This document shows positions 18,262-27,153 of a DNA stretch of 64,000 nucleotides, piece by piece; position 1 is the stretch's first letter, and the number at the start of each line of letters is the position of its first letter. The notes under the pieces are model-generated. The model was given only the letters and a program-made list of their open reading frames with translations. It made no database searches and was not told the DNA's origin. The DNA lies in NCBI RefSeq assembly GCF_010820565.1, contig NZ_JAAIJQ010000029.1, forward strand, positions 1-64,000, in the 5' to 3' direction. A program made the translations under genes and the position numbers. The DNA is from Thiorhodococcus minor. GTDB taxonomy: Bacteria; Pseudomonadota; Gammaproteobacteria; Chromatiales; Chromatiaceae.

Positions 18262-19884
18262 TCAGAGCGCCGACGGGGTCGGACGACGGATGGGCCACAG
18301 CCGGGCGATCAGCCGGGTCACCAGGATGTCGACATAGAGGCCGTTGTAGAGATGGACCTGCAGCGCCTCGCGCATCGGACCTTGGAGCCGGGTGAAGAGG
18401 TGCTGCAGGAGCAGCAGGGCGACGAAGACGGCCGGAATCGCGACGGCGAGCGCCATATCGAGGGCGGCGCGGGTGTCTTCCACGGGGCGCACGCTCCCGG
18501 CGATGGCATGCTCGAAGCCCGCGTGCAGCGCGAAGTAGGCGACACAGACGCCGGCACCGATCATGGTGGCCCGGATCAGCAGGGACGAATCGTTACGCAA
18601 GGCGAGTGCCTGCAGAATCAGCTGGGCGACGGCGACCGCCACGATGGCGCCGGTAACGACTAGCGCCGGCTGGGCGACGGGGTCGATCCCGAAGGCGAAG
18701 CCGACGACCAAGGCCATCAAGAGCGCCCCTTGGAAGGCCACCAGCCACTGCCAGGGCTGCGGGCTCCCGCCGTTATCGAAGCGCGGCACGGCGGCGCGGA
18801 AGCCGTCGACGCTGCTGCCGGAGGCGAGAAAGGCGTGGGCCTTGTAGAGCGAATGCGCCACCAGGTGCAGCAGCGCCAGGCTGTAGAGCCCGAGCCCGGC
18901 CTCCATGAGCATGAAGCCCATCTGCGCCGAGGTGGACCAAGCCAGCGAAACCTTGATGCTGGTCTGGGTCAGCATCACCAGCGAGGCGACGGTCAGGGTG
19001 ACCAGGCCGATCACCGCCAGCGCATCGAGCGCGGGACCGGACACCGACATGATCGGGCTCATGCGGATCACCAGGAAGGCGCCCGCGTTGACGATACCTG
19101 CGTGCAGCAGGGCGGACACAGGCGTCGGCGCCTCCATGACCTGCAGGATCCAGCCGTGGAAGGGGAACTGGGCGCACTTGAGGATGGCGCTCACCACCAC
19201 CAGCCAGGCCGCGAGCTGAAGGGCGGCCGGAAGGGGCGCCTGAAGCTCGCCCATGCGCTCGGCGATGGTGGCGAAATCGAGCGTGTGCAGCGAGAGGCCG
19301 ATCAAGAGGGTTGCACCGAAAAGGCTGGCGTCACCGATCCGGCTGAAGACGAACTTCTTGTGCGCGACCATCACCGCGGCCGGGCGCTCCGGGTAGAACA
19401 GCAGCAGGCGGTGCAGGGCCAGGCTCGTGGCCATCCAAGCCAGCGCGAAGAGCAGCAGGTTGCTGGCGACGATCAGCGTCAGAATCGCGGCCAGGGTTGT
19501 CAAGAGCCACTTGTGGAAGCGGCCCTCGTGGGGGTCGCCCGCCATGTAGTTGCGCGCATAGCGCGACACCACGGCGCCGACCAGGGAGACCAGGGTCAGC
19601 ATGATCACCGTCACGGCGTTCACATAGACGCCGATGGCGAATTCGCCGATTCCCCCAGGGAGGGGGATGGCAAGCAGATTCCAGGTCTCGCCCGGGCCGA
19701 AACCCTGGCCTAGGAGCGCCACGAGGGCAGCGCCGAATGCGAGCCAAGCGAGAAGATTGGCGGCGCGCGCCGTGCGCCGCCCGGAGCGGTCCGCCCAGTC
19801 TGTGGGGACCGCCGCGGCTAGCCACAGCAGCAGAGGCGCAGCCAGCGCGGCGCCGGCGGCGAAGGTCTCGGGTAGCAAGGTCAT
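18262..19884 (-). CDS. dabB: DabB, proton-conducting membrane subunit of the DAB carbon pump
   Basis: 540-residue, strongly hydrophobic protein of the NuoL/MrpA proton-antiporter family. The antiporter core with paired lysine/histidine helices is visible (KCAQFPFHGWILQVMEAPTPVSALLHAG and nearby are typical of the family). It would supply the cation gradient that drives DabA. ATG 19884 is preceded by a strong GGAGGAG ribosome site, so I did not use the longer frame to 19941. First gene of the dabB-dabA pair. Confidence 0.92.
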   Translation of the reverse strand: MTLLPETFAAGAALAAPLLLWLAAAVPTDWADRSGRRTARAANLLAWLAFGAALVALLGQGFGPGETWNLLAIPLPGGIGEFAIGVYVNAVTVIMLTLVSLVGAVVSRYARNYMAGDPHEGRFHKWLLTTLAAILTLIVASNLLLFALAWMATSLALHRLLLFYPERPAAVMVAHKKFVFSRIGDASLFGATLLIGLSLHTLDFATIAERMGELQAPLPAALQLAAWLVVVSAILKCAQFPFHGWILQVMEAPTPVSALLHAGIVNAGAFLVIRMSPIMSVSGPALDALAVIGLVTLTVASLVMLTQTSIKVSLAWSTSAQMGFMLMEAGLGLYSLALLHLVAHSLYKAHAFLASGSSVDGFRAAVPRFDNGGSPQPWQWLVAFQGALLMALVVGFAFGIDPVAQPALVVTGAIVAVAVAQLILQALALRNDSSLLIRATMIGAGVCVAYFALHAGFEHAIAGSVRPVEDTRAALDMALAVAIPAVFVALLLLQHLFTRLQGPMREALQVHLYNGLYVDILVTRLIARLWPIRRPTPSAL

Positions 19885-20225
19885 GGACTCCTCCCGGGCC
19901 GCAGGGCCCTTCGCGTTGTGACGAGAGGAGTATCGGGGCAAGCGAGCCTGTTAAAAAATCTATTGTTTGGATCATTTGCATCGATTCTCGTCGATGCTTT
20001 AGGGCAGGGCGGCCCCGATCGAGAGTTCTCGATGGTTTCGCGCGGTCGGGAGGGGTGATCGATGAGCCTGGAAAGCGCCGTCAGCCGCTCGCCGACGTCT
20101 TATCTGGATGACGTCTTATCTCGATGATGCGCTCGCCGACCGGCTGATTCGGAGGAGCGGGCGTCTGGAGGCTGAAGCTGACAGGGCGAAGGCTGGCGAG
20201 CCTGCCGGCGCCTGCCAGCAATGGG
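19885..20225. other. Intergenic region upstream of dabBA with palindrome and tandem repeat
   Basis: No gene is seen. An A/T-rich patch at about 19950-19975 is the likely dabBA promoter area. A perfect palindrome ATCGAGA-GT-TCTCGAT lies at 20018-20033 and could bind a dimeric regulator. A 16-base tandem duplication (GACGTCTTATCTGGAT, then GACGTCTTATCTCGAT) lies at 20094-20125. No CbbR-type gene is adjacent. Confidence 0.5.
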
Positions 20226-21044
20226 TCATGAAGCCGGCGGCGAGCCCCGCCAAGCCTTGGGCAACAGCATGCTTGCCGCGATGCCGAGGAGCACGGCGAC
20301 GAGCATTGGCCCGAAGGGCTGGTCGAGCTGGAGTGCAAGCGCGAAGGCGACGAGGTGCGCGCTGATGCCGACGAGTCCGGAGCCGATCAGGGTCCAGCGC
20401 CAGCTCGGTGCGACCCGAAAGATCACCCAGGCTGGAACCAGGACGAGCGCGAAGGCACCCATGAGGCCGACGGTGAGGGTGCCGATCGCCAGCGTGGCGG
20501 CGGCCAACAGGTCCATGGCGAGGTGCCAGCGCCAGGCCGGCAAGGCGTTGGCCTGCTCGAAGCGCGGAAAGAAGCGGCTGCGCAGAAGCTGCGGCAGGAT
20601 GCGCGGCAGGATCCAGATCGCCGCGGCGATCAAGGCCAGGGCCGCGACCAGCTCGGCGACGCCCGCGAAATAGAGCTGCCCCTCGACCAAGGCGTGCGCG
20701 AGCCGCTCGCCCAGCTCGGTATTGGCGCCGATCAGCAGGGTCGCGGACCAGCCCACGAGGATCATGAAGGCATAGGCGAGGTTGCCGCGCGCCTCGAAGC
20801 GCGTTTTGAGTGCGCCGCCGGCCAGCGCGCCCGCCGTGCCGCCCACCAGCGTCGGAAGCCCCAAGGCGCTGCCCAGCAGTGCGCTTGCGGCCGCGATGTG
20901 CGAAAGCCCGAGTGCCGCGAGCCATTCGTCGCGCAGCATCAGCAGGGCGCCGATGACCGGCAGCAGGGCGGCCAGCAGCAATCCGGTCAGCAGCGGCAGG
21001 CGAAACAGCGGGTCGCTCAAGGATGCGAGCCAGGCATCAAGCAT
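20226..21044 (-). CDS. Metal (zinc/manganese-type) ABC transporter permease
   Basis: 272-residue ABC-3 family membrane protein (ZnuB-like) with about eight hydrophobic helices. It shows the family features LRDEWLAALGLSHIAAASALLG and TVGLMGAFALVLVPAW. It would form the inner-membrane channel for the metal delivered by the binding protein encoded at 21630. It overlaps the ATPase gene upstream by eight bases, in the order binding protein-ATPase-permease. Zinc is the likeliest substrate given the His-rich partner proteins, but manganese cannot be excluded. Confidence 0.9.
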   Translation of the reverse strand: MLDAWLASLSDPLFRLPLLTGLLLAALLPVIGALLMLRDEWLAALGLSHIAAASALLGSALGLPTLVGGTAGALAGGALKTRFEARGNLAYAFMILVGWSATLLIGANTELGERLAHALVEGQLYFAGVAELVAALALIAAAIWILPRILPQLLRSRFFPRFEQANALPAWRWHLAMDLLAAATLAIGTLTVGLMGAFALVLVPAWVIFRVAPSWRWTLIGSGLVGISAHLVAFALALQLDQPFGPMLVAVLLGIAASMLLPKAWRGSPPAS

Positions 21045-21633
21045 GCTTTACCTCGCCCGTTTCCAGATCGAGCAGGTGTGAGCAGGTTTGCTGAAGGAGC
21101 TCCCGATCATGGCTGACCAGTGCCAGCGCCTGGCTCGAATGGCGTGTCTGCAGGATCTCGACCAGCTGCTCGCGCCGGCCCGGATCCAGGTTGTTGGTGG
21201 GCTCGTCGAGCAAGACCAGGTCGGCCTCGGTGGCGAGCGCAAACCAGATCCACAGCAGCTGATACTGACCGCCGCTGAGCCGGTCGATCCGCTGCCGCAG
21301 GATGCCTGCGAGCGCCTTTGGCGCACCCTGAGTCGTCGCGCCGGCGGCGCGCAACAGCTCGCGCCCGGTGATGGGCATGGCCGGAAGGCGCAGGGGCTGC
21401 TGATCCAGGTAGGCGATGCGCAGGCCGGGCGCCCGCTCGATGCGTCCGGCGAAGACCTGGGCCGCGTGGCCAATGGCCTTGAGCAGGGTCGACTTGCCCG
21501 TCCCGTTCGGACCCCAGATGCCGAGCCGCTCGCCCCGCCGCAGCGACAGGGAGAGCGGGCCGACCACCGGCCGGCGATAGCCGGCGGTCAGACCCTCGAG
21601 ACGGATCAGGACATCCGCGTCCGCTGTGCTCAC
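21037..21633 (-). CDS. Metal ABC transporter ATP-binding protein
   Basis: 198-residue ATPase (ZnuC-like), shorter than the usual 230-250. Walker A is GPNGTGKST, the signature is LSGGQ, Walker B is LVLLDEPT and the H-loop is in LVSHDRE. It energises the permease at 20226. It appears to start with GTG at 21633, overlapping the stop of the binding-protein gene, so the three transporter genes are coupled. Confidence 0.92.
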   Translation of the reverse strand: MSTADADVLIRLEGLTAGYRRPVVGPLSLSLRRGERLGIWGPNGTGKSTLLKAIGHAAQVFAGRIERAPGLRIAYLDQQPLRLPAMPITGRELLRAAGATTQGAPKALAGILRQRIDRLSGGQYQLLWIWFALATEADLVLLDEPTNNLDPGRREQLVEILQTRHSSQALALVSHDRELLQQTCSHLLDLETGEVKHA

Positions 21634-22520
21634 CGTCCGGACGCGATCGTCTCGACCCAGGCGTCCAGGTGCGCCAGGTAGCCGTTGCCATCCGCCTTCA
21701 GCGGGGGCTCCAGGCTCAGGCGCACTGCCTGCCAGCCGAGGTCGCGCGCGAGCTTATTCGCGGCCTTGGGCGCTTGGTAGGGGGCATAGATGATGACGCC
21801 ATCCTTCCCGCTGAGCTTGGCGGTCAGCTCGCTCAGGTAGCGCCCGCTTGGCGGCACGCCGGGAACGGCCTCGATGGTGCCGAGCAGTGGGACGCCGAAG
21901 CGCTCGAGCAGATAGATGGCGTCACGGTGATAGAGCACGACACCATGGGCGTTCGCGAGCCGCGCCCGCCAGCCGGGGAGGCGTTGCTCAACCGCGCTGG
22001 CGAAGCTCTCGGCTCCCCGGCGATAGGCAGCGGCCCCGCCGGGATCGAGCTGCGCCATGCGCTCGGCGAGTGCGCGGGCGATGGTTGTCATCCGCGCCGG
22101 GTCCATGTCGACGTGCGGATTGCCGACCGGGTGGACGTCGCCGAGCGCGCGGTCGGCCGGCCCGCCGGCATCCAAGAGCGGAACCTGGGCCGCCGCCTCG
22201 AAATAGCCCGCGCGACCTGGCTGGATGCTGGGATTCGCCGCGCTGGCAATGGCCGGCGGCAGCCAGCCGATCTCCAGCTCGGCGCCGATGGCGACCACCA
22301 GGTCGGCCGAGCGCAGCGCACGGATCATGCTGGGCTTCACCTGCAACTGATGCAAGTCGCGGTCAGGTCCGGCGAGGACCCTGAGGGCGGCGCGGTCGCC
22401 CGCCACTGCGCGCACCAGGGCGCCCATGCTCGGACTGGTGGCGACCACGTCGAGCGATGCGGCCGAGGCGTTGCCGAGGCAGATCAAGCTCATGAGGACG
22501 AAGGACAGTCGTTTCAGCAT
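21630..22520 (-). CDS. Zinc-type ABC transporter periplasmic binding protein (ZnuA-like)
   Basis: 296-residue cluster A-I metal-binding protein with a cleavable signal peptide (MLKRLSFVLMSLICLGNASA). Candidate metal ligands are the histidines in DLHQLQVKPS, GNPHVDMDP and LYHRDAIYL. It lacks the long His-rich loop of many ZnuA proteins; that role may be taken by the His-rich outer-membrane protein encoded just upstream. ATG 22520 was chosen over 22553 because it begins the signal peptide directly. First transporter gene after the porin-like gene, 13 bases away. Confidence 0.9.
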   Translation of the reverse strand: MLKRLSFVLMSLICLGNASAASLDVVATSPSMGALVRAVAGDRAALRVLAGPDRDLHQLQVKPSMIRALRSADLVVAIGAELEIGWLPPAIASAANPSIQPGRAGYFEAAAQVPLLDAGGPADRALGDVHPVGNPHVDMDPARMTTIARALAERMAQLDPGGAAAYRRGAESFASAVEQRLPGWRARLANAHGVVLYHRDAIYLLERFGVPLLGTIEAVPGVPPSGRYLSELTAKLSGKDGVIIYAPYQAPKAANKLARDLGWQAVRLSLEPPLKADGNGYLAHLDAWVETIASGR

Positions 22521-22533
22521 CTTGGATCTCCCC

Positions 22534-24054
22534 TCAGAAGCTGTGGGCGCCATGGCTGCCCAGACTCACGAGGAACTGCAGGTAGAAGGCGTCGAAGCGC
22601 TCGCGCTCGTTCTCGGCGACGAGGATGTCGTTGCGCGCGTACTGGGCGCGCAGCTGCGAGAACTCCGACAGGCTCCAGGTCAGGTTCAGCGTCCAGCGGT
22701 CGGAGGAGCCGTAGCTCGCGTCGCCATCTCCGCTGACCTCGTTCGTCAGACCCAGAACGTCATAGCGCAGGCCGACCGTCCACTTGGGCGCGAAGCCATA
22801 GACGGCCTGGGCATAGAGCCCGTCCGTGGTGAAGGTGCGATTGGATCCGACGATCTCCTCGTGCGGGCTCGAGTGGACGTCGAGATCCTTGATCGCGCGC
22901 AGATACTCGGTTTGAAACTTCACATCGCCCTGACCATCGGGACCAGCGCCGTCGTACTTGTAGACGACATCCAGACCCCAGAGATCGGCGTCCCCCGCCA
23001 AGCCGTTCTCATGCACCTCGTCCTCGCCCTCATGCGTGTGGCTATGGACCTCTTGGTGCTGGCTGTTGTGGGCATAGGAGAGGCCGAATTGCAGCGCGTG
23101 GTTCTGGCCGAGGTCCGGCGCGACCTTGGCGAAGGCCGTCCAGAGGCGCGGGCCGTCCCGCGTATCACCCAGACTCAGCTCGGCCTGCTCCGCGTCATCC
23201 ACTGTGGTGCCGAACAGCTCCTGGTCGCCCTGCAAGGCCTCGACGCCAAGCAGCGTGTAGACCGGCAGCGGCGGCAGCCAGGTGAGCTGAATGCCCGTGT
23301 CCTGCAGGCCGTGGTCTCCGAGCAGGTTGAGATACGCGAGGTTTTGATCGACGAAGTCCCACTGATGCGGGTGCTGCTTGTTGATGTAGCCGAAATCGCT
23401 CAGGAACTTGCCCGCCTTGACCCGCAGCCCCTGGGGCAGATTGCGGGTCTGCATCCAGGCCTCCTCCAGGTGCACGTCACCGTCATCGGTCACCGCCAGA
23501 TAGGCGGCGGCGTCGAAATAGGGATCGACGGTGGCCGAGAAGGCGATCTCCGCCTCGCGGAAGTTGAAGCCGTTCTCTGTGGTGCCGTGGCCGTGCGCAT
23601 GCTCCGTCTCGTCGCCGTGCGCATGGGCGTGTCCGCCCGAGGGCTGCAGCGCCTCGCCGACCAGGGCTGCGCCAGCCCCATCGATGCCGTCGTGGTAGTA
23701 GTTGCCATCCAGGATGACCGAGATCTGCGGATTGAAGGCGCTGCCAGAGGTCAGTGCACCGAAGCCTCCCCCCGTGGTGCTCGGCGTGCTGGCAACGGGT
23801 TGGGAAGCGCTCGGCGCGGTCATCGGCTTGGACGCCGCCTCATCGGCGGTCCAGGTGCTCTCTTGGGGTGCCGAGGCTGTGCGCTCGGCCTCGGCCAGGC
23901 GACGCTCCAGCGACTGGATGCGCTGCTCGTAGTCTTGCTTCATGGCGCTGAGCATGGCCTTCAGCTCAGCGATCTCGGGGTCTGTGGCTGCGATGCTGGT
24001 CGCAGGGGCAAGTAAGGCGGACGCGATCGCGGCCGCCAATGCAGTCTTCTGCAT
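22534..24054 (-). CDS. Histidine-rich outer-membrane porin-like protein
   Basis: 506-residue exported protein. It has a signal peptide (about 1-22), a short coiled coil (about 27-58, IAELKAMLSAMKQDYEQRI), a low-complexity Ser/Thr linker, then a long stretch of alternating strands ending in ...AFYLQFLVSLGSHGAHSF, as in outer-membrane barrels. Two His-rich loops (near residues 141-158 with HAHAHGDETEHAHGHG, and near 345 with HQEVHSHTHEGE) could capture zinc. Similar proteins occur beside zinc transporters. It leads a gene run with the ABC transporter, so it is probably a metal-uptake porin. I see no TonB plug domain. Confidence 0.85.
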   Translation of the reverse strand: MQKTALAAAIASALLAPATSIAATDPEIAELKAMLSAMKQDYEQRIQSLERRLAEAERTASAPQESTWTADEAASKPMTAPSASQPVASTPSTTGGGFGALTSGSAFNPQISVILDGNYYHDGIDGAGAALVGEALQPSGGHAHAHGDETEHAHGHGTTENGFNFREAEIAFSATVDPYFDAAAYLAVTDDGDVHLEEAWMQTRNLPQGLRVKAGKFLSDFGYINKQHPHQWDFVDQNLAYLNLLGDHGLQDTGIQLTWLPPLPVYTLLGVEALQGDQELFGTTVDDAEQAELSLGDTRDGPRLWTAFAKVAPDLGQNHALQFGLSYAHNSQHQEVHSHTHEGEDEVHENGLAGDADLWGLDVVYKYDGAGPDGQGDVKFQTEYLRAIKDLDVHSSPHEEIVGSNRTFTTDGLYAQAVYGFAPKWTVGLRYDVLGLTNEVSGDGDASYGSSDRWTLNLTWSLSEFSQLRAQYARNDILVAENERERFDAFYLQFLVSLGSHGAHSF

Positions 24055-24112
24055 GGTGGAAGCTCCTCATTGCGTTGGGAGCGCGCCGCCGTTTCAGGCA
24101 AGCGCGCGCTGG

Positions 24113-24430
24113 TCAGACAATCAGGAGCGGTTTGGGTGGAGCTCGGGCGAAGTGGGGACGATGCGCGCGGTCGTCGCGAAGCAGGACTTCGGGACGCCCG
24201 GATCTGGGCGCAAGGACGCGGGGCGCTGCAGCCAGGCTCGGCGGGAGCGCCGGTAGGGGCGCACTCCCAGCGGTAATGGCGCACAGCTCGCAGACGCCCT
24301 CGTGGGGATGGGAAAAATGGTCGATCTGGTGAAGCGCGAGCGCCGTCTGAGCGAGCAGCAGGAGGGCGCAAGCCAGGGCAAGGGCCCAGCTCGCGGCGGT
24401 TCGATCCTGTCTCGACGGCTTGGTGTGCAT
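24113..24430 (-). CDS. Small exported His/Cys protein, DUF2946-like
   Basis: 105-residue protein with one N-terminal hydrophobic segment (WALALACALLLLAQTALA) directly followed by a metal-type motif HQIDHFSHPHEGVCELC, then a Pro/Arg-rich tail. This resembles DUF2946 family proteins found beside metal transport genes. I chose ATG 24430; the frame is open further upstream. It is first in the direction of transcription, 58 bases before the His-rich porin gene, suggesting that it opens the zinc-uptake operon. Confidence 0.7.
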   Translation of the reverse strand: MHTKPSRQDRTAASWALALACALLLLAQTALALHQIDHFSHPHEGVCELCAITAGSAPLPALPPSLAAAPRVLAPRSGRPEVLLRDDRAHRPHFARAPPKPLLIV

Positions 24431-24828
24431 TGAAGCGAGGGTACGCGCTTGCTCGGATGAGCGGGACGCGCATGGTAGCGAGTGGAATTCCGACTCGGCA
24501 AGTTGGGACGGCACGACGACGAATCCACGGCGCTTCCAGGCCAGTCTTGCTCTTGGTGTGTGTCGGCTCAGGCACCCACAGCCGCTTGTCGTCCAAGTCC
24601 AGCCGGCTCGGCTAGTGCCGGACAGGTCAGGCGGGGCGCCTCCTGCACGCCTCCACGAATCGGCCTTGACGTCGGACCGCTCTCGACATATCTTGAATGA
24701 GAATCGTTATCATATGACCGAGTGTCGTCGACGATTCAGCGAGACCTTGTCAGCCCATTGCGGAGCCTGCTCCGACCGCCAGCCAGGTGACCCAGATCCA
24801 TCCTCAGTCCAGATAGGAGATACACGGC
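24431..24828. other. Intergenic region with Fur-type operator
   Basis: Divergent region between the zinc-uptake operon (minus) and the 92-residue gene (plus). Apart from the Fur-like box at 24698-24712 I see no gene; long open frames here are shadows. No good Zur palindrome was found near the zinc operon start. Confidence 0.5.
24698..24712 (+). promoter_or_regulatory. Fur-like box
   Basis: TGAGAATCGTTATCA differs from the ideal 15-base Fur half-site pair TGATAATnATTATCA at only two positions. A TCGACA at 24683-24688 and a TATCAT at 24708-24713 could be -35 and -10, with the box on top of the -10. It is 117 bases upstream of the plus-strand gene at 24829. Binding by Zur, a relative of Fur, cannot be excluded because a zinc operon lies on the other side. 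Confidence 0.7.
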
Positions 24829-25107
24829 ATGCAGCAGCTCATCGACCAGCTCAAGGCAGACGACCTCCAGCGCCTCGATCCACCCGTTCTCGAGCTGAGA
24901 CTGGGCGAGCTGATTCGGCTCTACACCAGTCACTGTACCTCGGAGCTGGCCGACTCGGTCGCCCGTCATCTCGAAGCCCTCTATCTCCATCCGGAGGTCT
25001 CGAGCAACACCGCGCAGCAATGCGCGCTGAGACGCTTCGCCGCCCATTGGCGCTGGCTTGCCGCGCGGCACCGCGACGGCGCTCCGGCGGCAACCCTGAG
25101 GGCTTGA
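24829..25107 (+). CDS. Small unknown protein downstream of a Fur box
   Basis: 92-residue soluble, helical protein (MQQLIDQLKADDLQRLDP...LELRLGELIRLYTSHC) with no membrane segment and two widely spaced cysteines. I do not recognise the family. A GGAGA ribosome site precedes ATG 24829. The Fur-like box upstream suggests iron-responsive expression, which fits the ferritin and putative ferrosome genes nearby, but the function is unknown. Confidence 0.7.
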   Translation: MQQLIDQLKADDLQRLDPPVLELRLGELIRLYTSHCTSELADSVARHLEALYLHPEVSSNTAQQCALRRFAAHWRWLAARHRDGAPAATLRA

Positions 25108-25435
25108 GCGCGCGACCGCGATCCAGGTCAGCAGGCTCCGCCCAGCGAGCCAGAAGATTCGGTCCGCGTCCGACCTTGCCAGGATCGGCCCTCCCCGAGG
25201 GGGCCGCTCGCAGCCGGTGTGTCGCTCCCCGAGCAATCCCATTGGAGCCGTGCTCGCGATCCTTGGCCGTCCTGGTCCTCCGCGCGAGCTTGAGCCCGCC
25301 GCACTCTGGTATTCTTGCCCGCCCGCGCGGTCGTTGGGCGATTCCGATCGCCTGATGGATTGCGTACCACTGACCACCAAAGCTGTCGATGTCCAGACGT
25401 TGGGCTGGAGCTTGGAGCACAAAGGGCACTCACCG
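25108..25435. other. Intergenic region upstream of bciA
   Basis: About 330 bases with no convincing gene, terminator or recognised operator. The bciA frame extends leftward through much of it, but the encoded residues do not look like the family N-terminus. Confidence 0.4.
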
Positions 25436-26446
25436 ATGAATGCGAGTCACACTCAACAGCCCCGTCGCGTCCTCATGGTTGGGGGCACTGGCACCATTGG
25501 TCGCGCCACGGTCGCTGCCCTGGTGGCGCGCGGTCATGAGGTCGTCTGCGTCGTCCGTCCAAGAGCCGGAGCGCGCGGCGCGTCGATGCAGGAGCGGCCG
25601 CTGGACGTTCTGCAGGGGGCCGAGGTGCGCTTCGCCGACGTGACCGATGCCGCCTCGCTTGCCGAGCATGGCTTCCGCAACGAGCACTTCGATGCGGTGG
25701 TGTCCTGCCTCGCATCCCGGACCGGCGAGCCGCGCGATGCCTGGGCGATCGACCATCAGGCCCACATGGGCCTGCTCGCGCAGGCGAAGGCCGCGGGCGC
25801 GACCCAGATGGTGCTGTTGTCGGCCATCTGCGTACAGCGGCCGCGACTGGCCTTTCAACAGGCCAAGCTCGCGTTCGAGAAGGCATTGATGGCGTCCGGA
25901 CTGACCTACTCGATCGTCCGTCCGACCGCCTTCTTCAAATCGCTGTCCGGCCAGGTGGCGCGGGTCCAGCAGGGGAAGCCCTACCTGGTGTTCGGCGACG
26001 GCACCCTGACCGCCTGCAAGCCGATCAGCGACGCGGATCTGGCGGCTTATCTCGCGGATTGCCTGGAAGACCCAGGGCTGCAGGACAGGATCTTGCCGAT
26101 CGGCGGACCTGGCCCGGCCATCACGCCGCTCGAGCAGGGGCAGTTTCTGTTCGAGCTGCTTGGCCGCGAGCCGCGTTTCAAGCAGGTGCCGGTTGCGCTC
26201 ATCAGCGGCATCGCGGCGGTCCTGGCAGCGCTGGGGAAGGTGATTCCGCGTCTGGCCGTCAAGGCCGAGCTGGCCCGGATCGGCCACTATTACGCAACGG
26301 AATCCATGCTGGTCCTCGACCCCGAGACCCATCGCTATGATGCCGACGCCACGCCCGAGACCGGCCAGGACACCCTGTTCGACTACTACCGGCAGCTCGT
26401 CGATGGCTCCGAGACGGTCGAGCGCGGCGAGCACGCGGTTTTCTGA
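25436..26446 (+). CDS. bciA: Divinyl (proto)chlorophyllide a 8-vinyl-reductase BciA
   Basis: NADPH-dependent reductase that converts the 8-vinyl group of divinyl chlorophyllide to ethyl during bacteriochlorophyll synthesis. The 336-residue protein is an NmrA-like short-chain reductase with the Rossmann motif GGTGTIGRATV near residue 17, a VVSCLASR stretch, and the C-terminal signature HYYATESMLVLDPETHRYDADATP typical of BciA. ATG 25436 was chosen for its family-like N-terminus. It is the clearest marker that the host is a phototroph. It stands alone, away from a photosynthesis gene cluster. Confidence 0.9.
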   Translation: MNASHTQQPRRVLMVGGTGTIGRATVAALVARGHEVVCVVRPRAGARGASMQERPLDVLQGAEVRFADVTDAASLAEHGFRNEHFDAVVSCLASRTGEPRDAWAIDHQAHMGLLAQAKAAGATQMVLLSAICVQRPRLAFQQAKLAFEKALMASGLTYSIVRPTAFFKSLSGQVARVQQGKPYLVFGDGTLTACKPISDADLAAYLADCLEDPGLQDRILPIGGPGPAITPLEQGQFLFELLGREPRFKQVPVALISGIAAVLAALGKVIPRLAVKAELARIGHYYATESMLVLDPETHRYDADATPETGQDTLFDYYRQLVDGSETVERGEHAVF

Positions 26447-26598
26447 GCCTCGCACGCCACTGGGTGCAGTGGGCAGGGGCGCGCGCTCGAGATCGCCTGC
26501 TTCCGGGCTCGCACCCTTGCCCGATGGGCCTCATGGCATCATCTCGTTTCAACAAGCAATTGCAAATCAGCCCCCCAGACGACTAGGAGCAAGCCTCG

Positions 26599-27123
26599 AT
26601 GATTTCCCAAGAGATGGCCAGCCGCATCAACGCCCAAATCAACCGCGAGATGTACTCCGCCAATTTCTACCTCGCGCTCTCGGCACAGGCGGAGGCCATG
26701 AGCCTGAGGGGCGTGGCGGCCTGGTTCTTCGCCAAGCACGGCGAGGAGCTGGAGCATGCCATGAAGATGTATCGCTACCTCATCGACCAGGATGCCGTGG
26801 TGCGGATTGGCGATGTCGCCGCGCCCGAGGCGGTCGAGCCGAGCGTCATCGAGATGTTCGAGCGCACCCTGAGCCACGAGCGCGGCGTCACGGCCAATAT
26901 CAATGACCTGGTCGACCATGCACTCTCGGAGAAGGACCACGCGACCAATATCTTCCTCCATTGGTTCGTCACCGAGCAGATCGAGGAGGAGGCGACCGTC
27001 AACGACATCCTCGGCCGTGTGCGTCTGTTCGGCGATCAGGGCCAATCCTTGATGCTGATCGACAACGAGCTGGCGGATGTCGCCAAGCAGATTGGGCAAG
27101 CACAGGACACCACGGCCGCCTAG
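26599..27123 (+). CDS. ftnA: FtnA-type bacterial ferritin
   Basis: Iron-storage protein forming a 24-subunit shell that oxidises and mineralises Fe2+. The 174-residue four-helix protein keeps all ferroxidase-site residues at the same numbers as E. coli FtnA: E17, E50, H53, E94, Q127 and E130. There is no heme-binding methionine signature of bacterioferritin. A TAGGAGC ribosome site precedes ATG 26599. It is followed by a 29-residue Lys/Cys miniprotein and lies convergent to the putative ferrosome operon, giving two iron-storage systems side by side. Confidence 0.95.
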   Translation: MISQEMASRINAQINREMYSANFYLALSAQAEAMSLRGVAAWFFAKHGEELEHAMKMYRYLIDQDAVVRIGDVAAPEAVEPSVIEMFERTLSHERGVTANINDLVDHALSEKDHATNIFLHWFVTEQIEEEATVNDILGRVRLFGDQGQSLMLIDNELADVAKQIGQAQDTTAA

Positions 27124-27153
27124 GCCAAGCTCGCCTGCCATGCGGGGTTCGCG

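Noticed and set aside
24431-24520. Zur operator at the zinc-uptake operon
   Set aside because: No GTTAT-ATAAC-type palindrome was found near the operon start; the only good site in the region fits Fur better and lies nearer the divergent gene.
24420-25355. Plus-strand 311-residue frame across the Fur-box region
   Set aside because: It overlaps the better-supported 92-residue gene in another frame and shows only low-complexity Arg/Ser/Pro composition.
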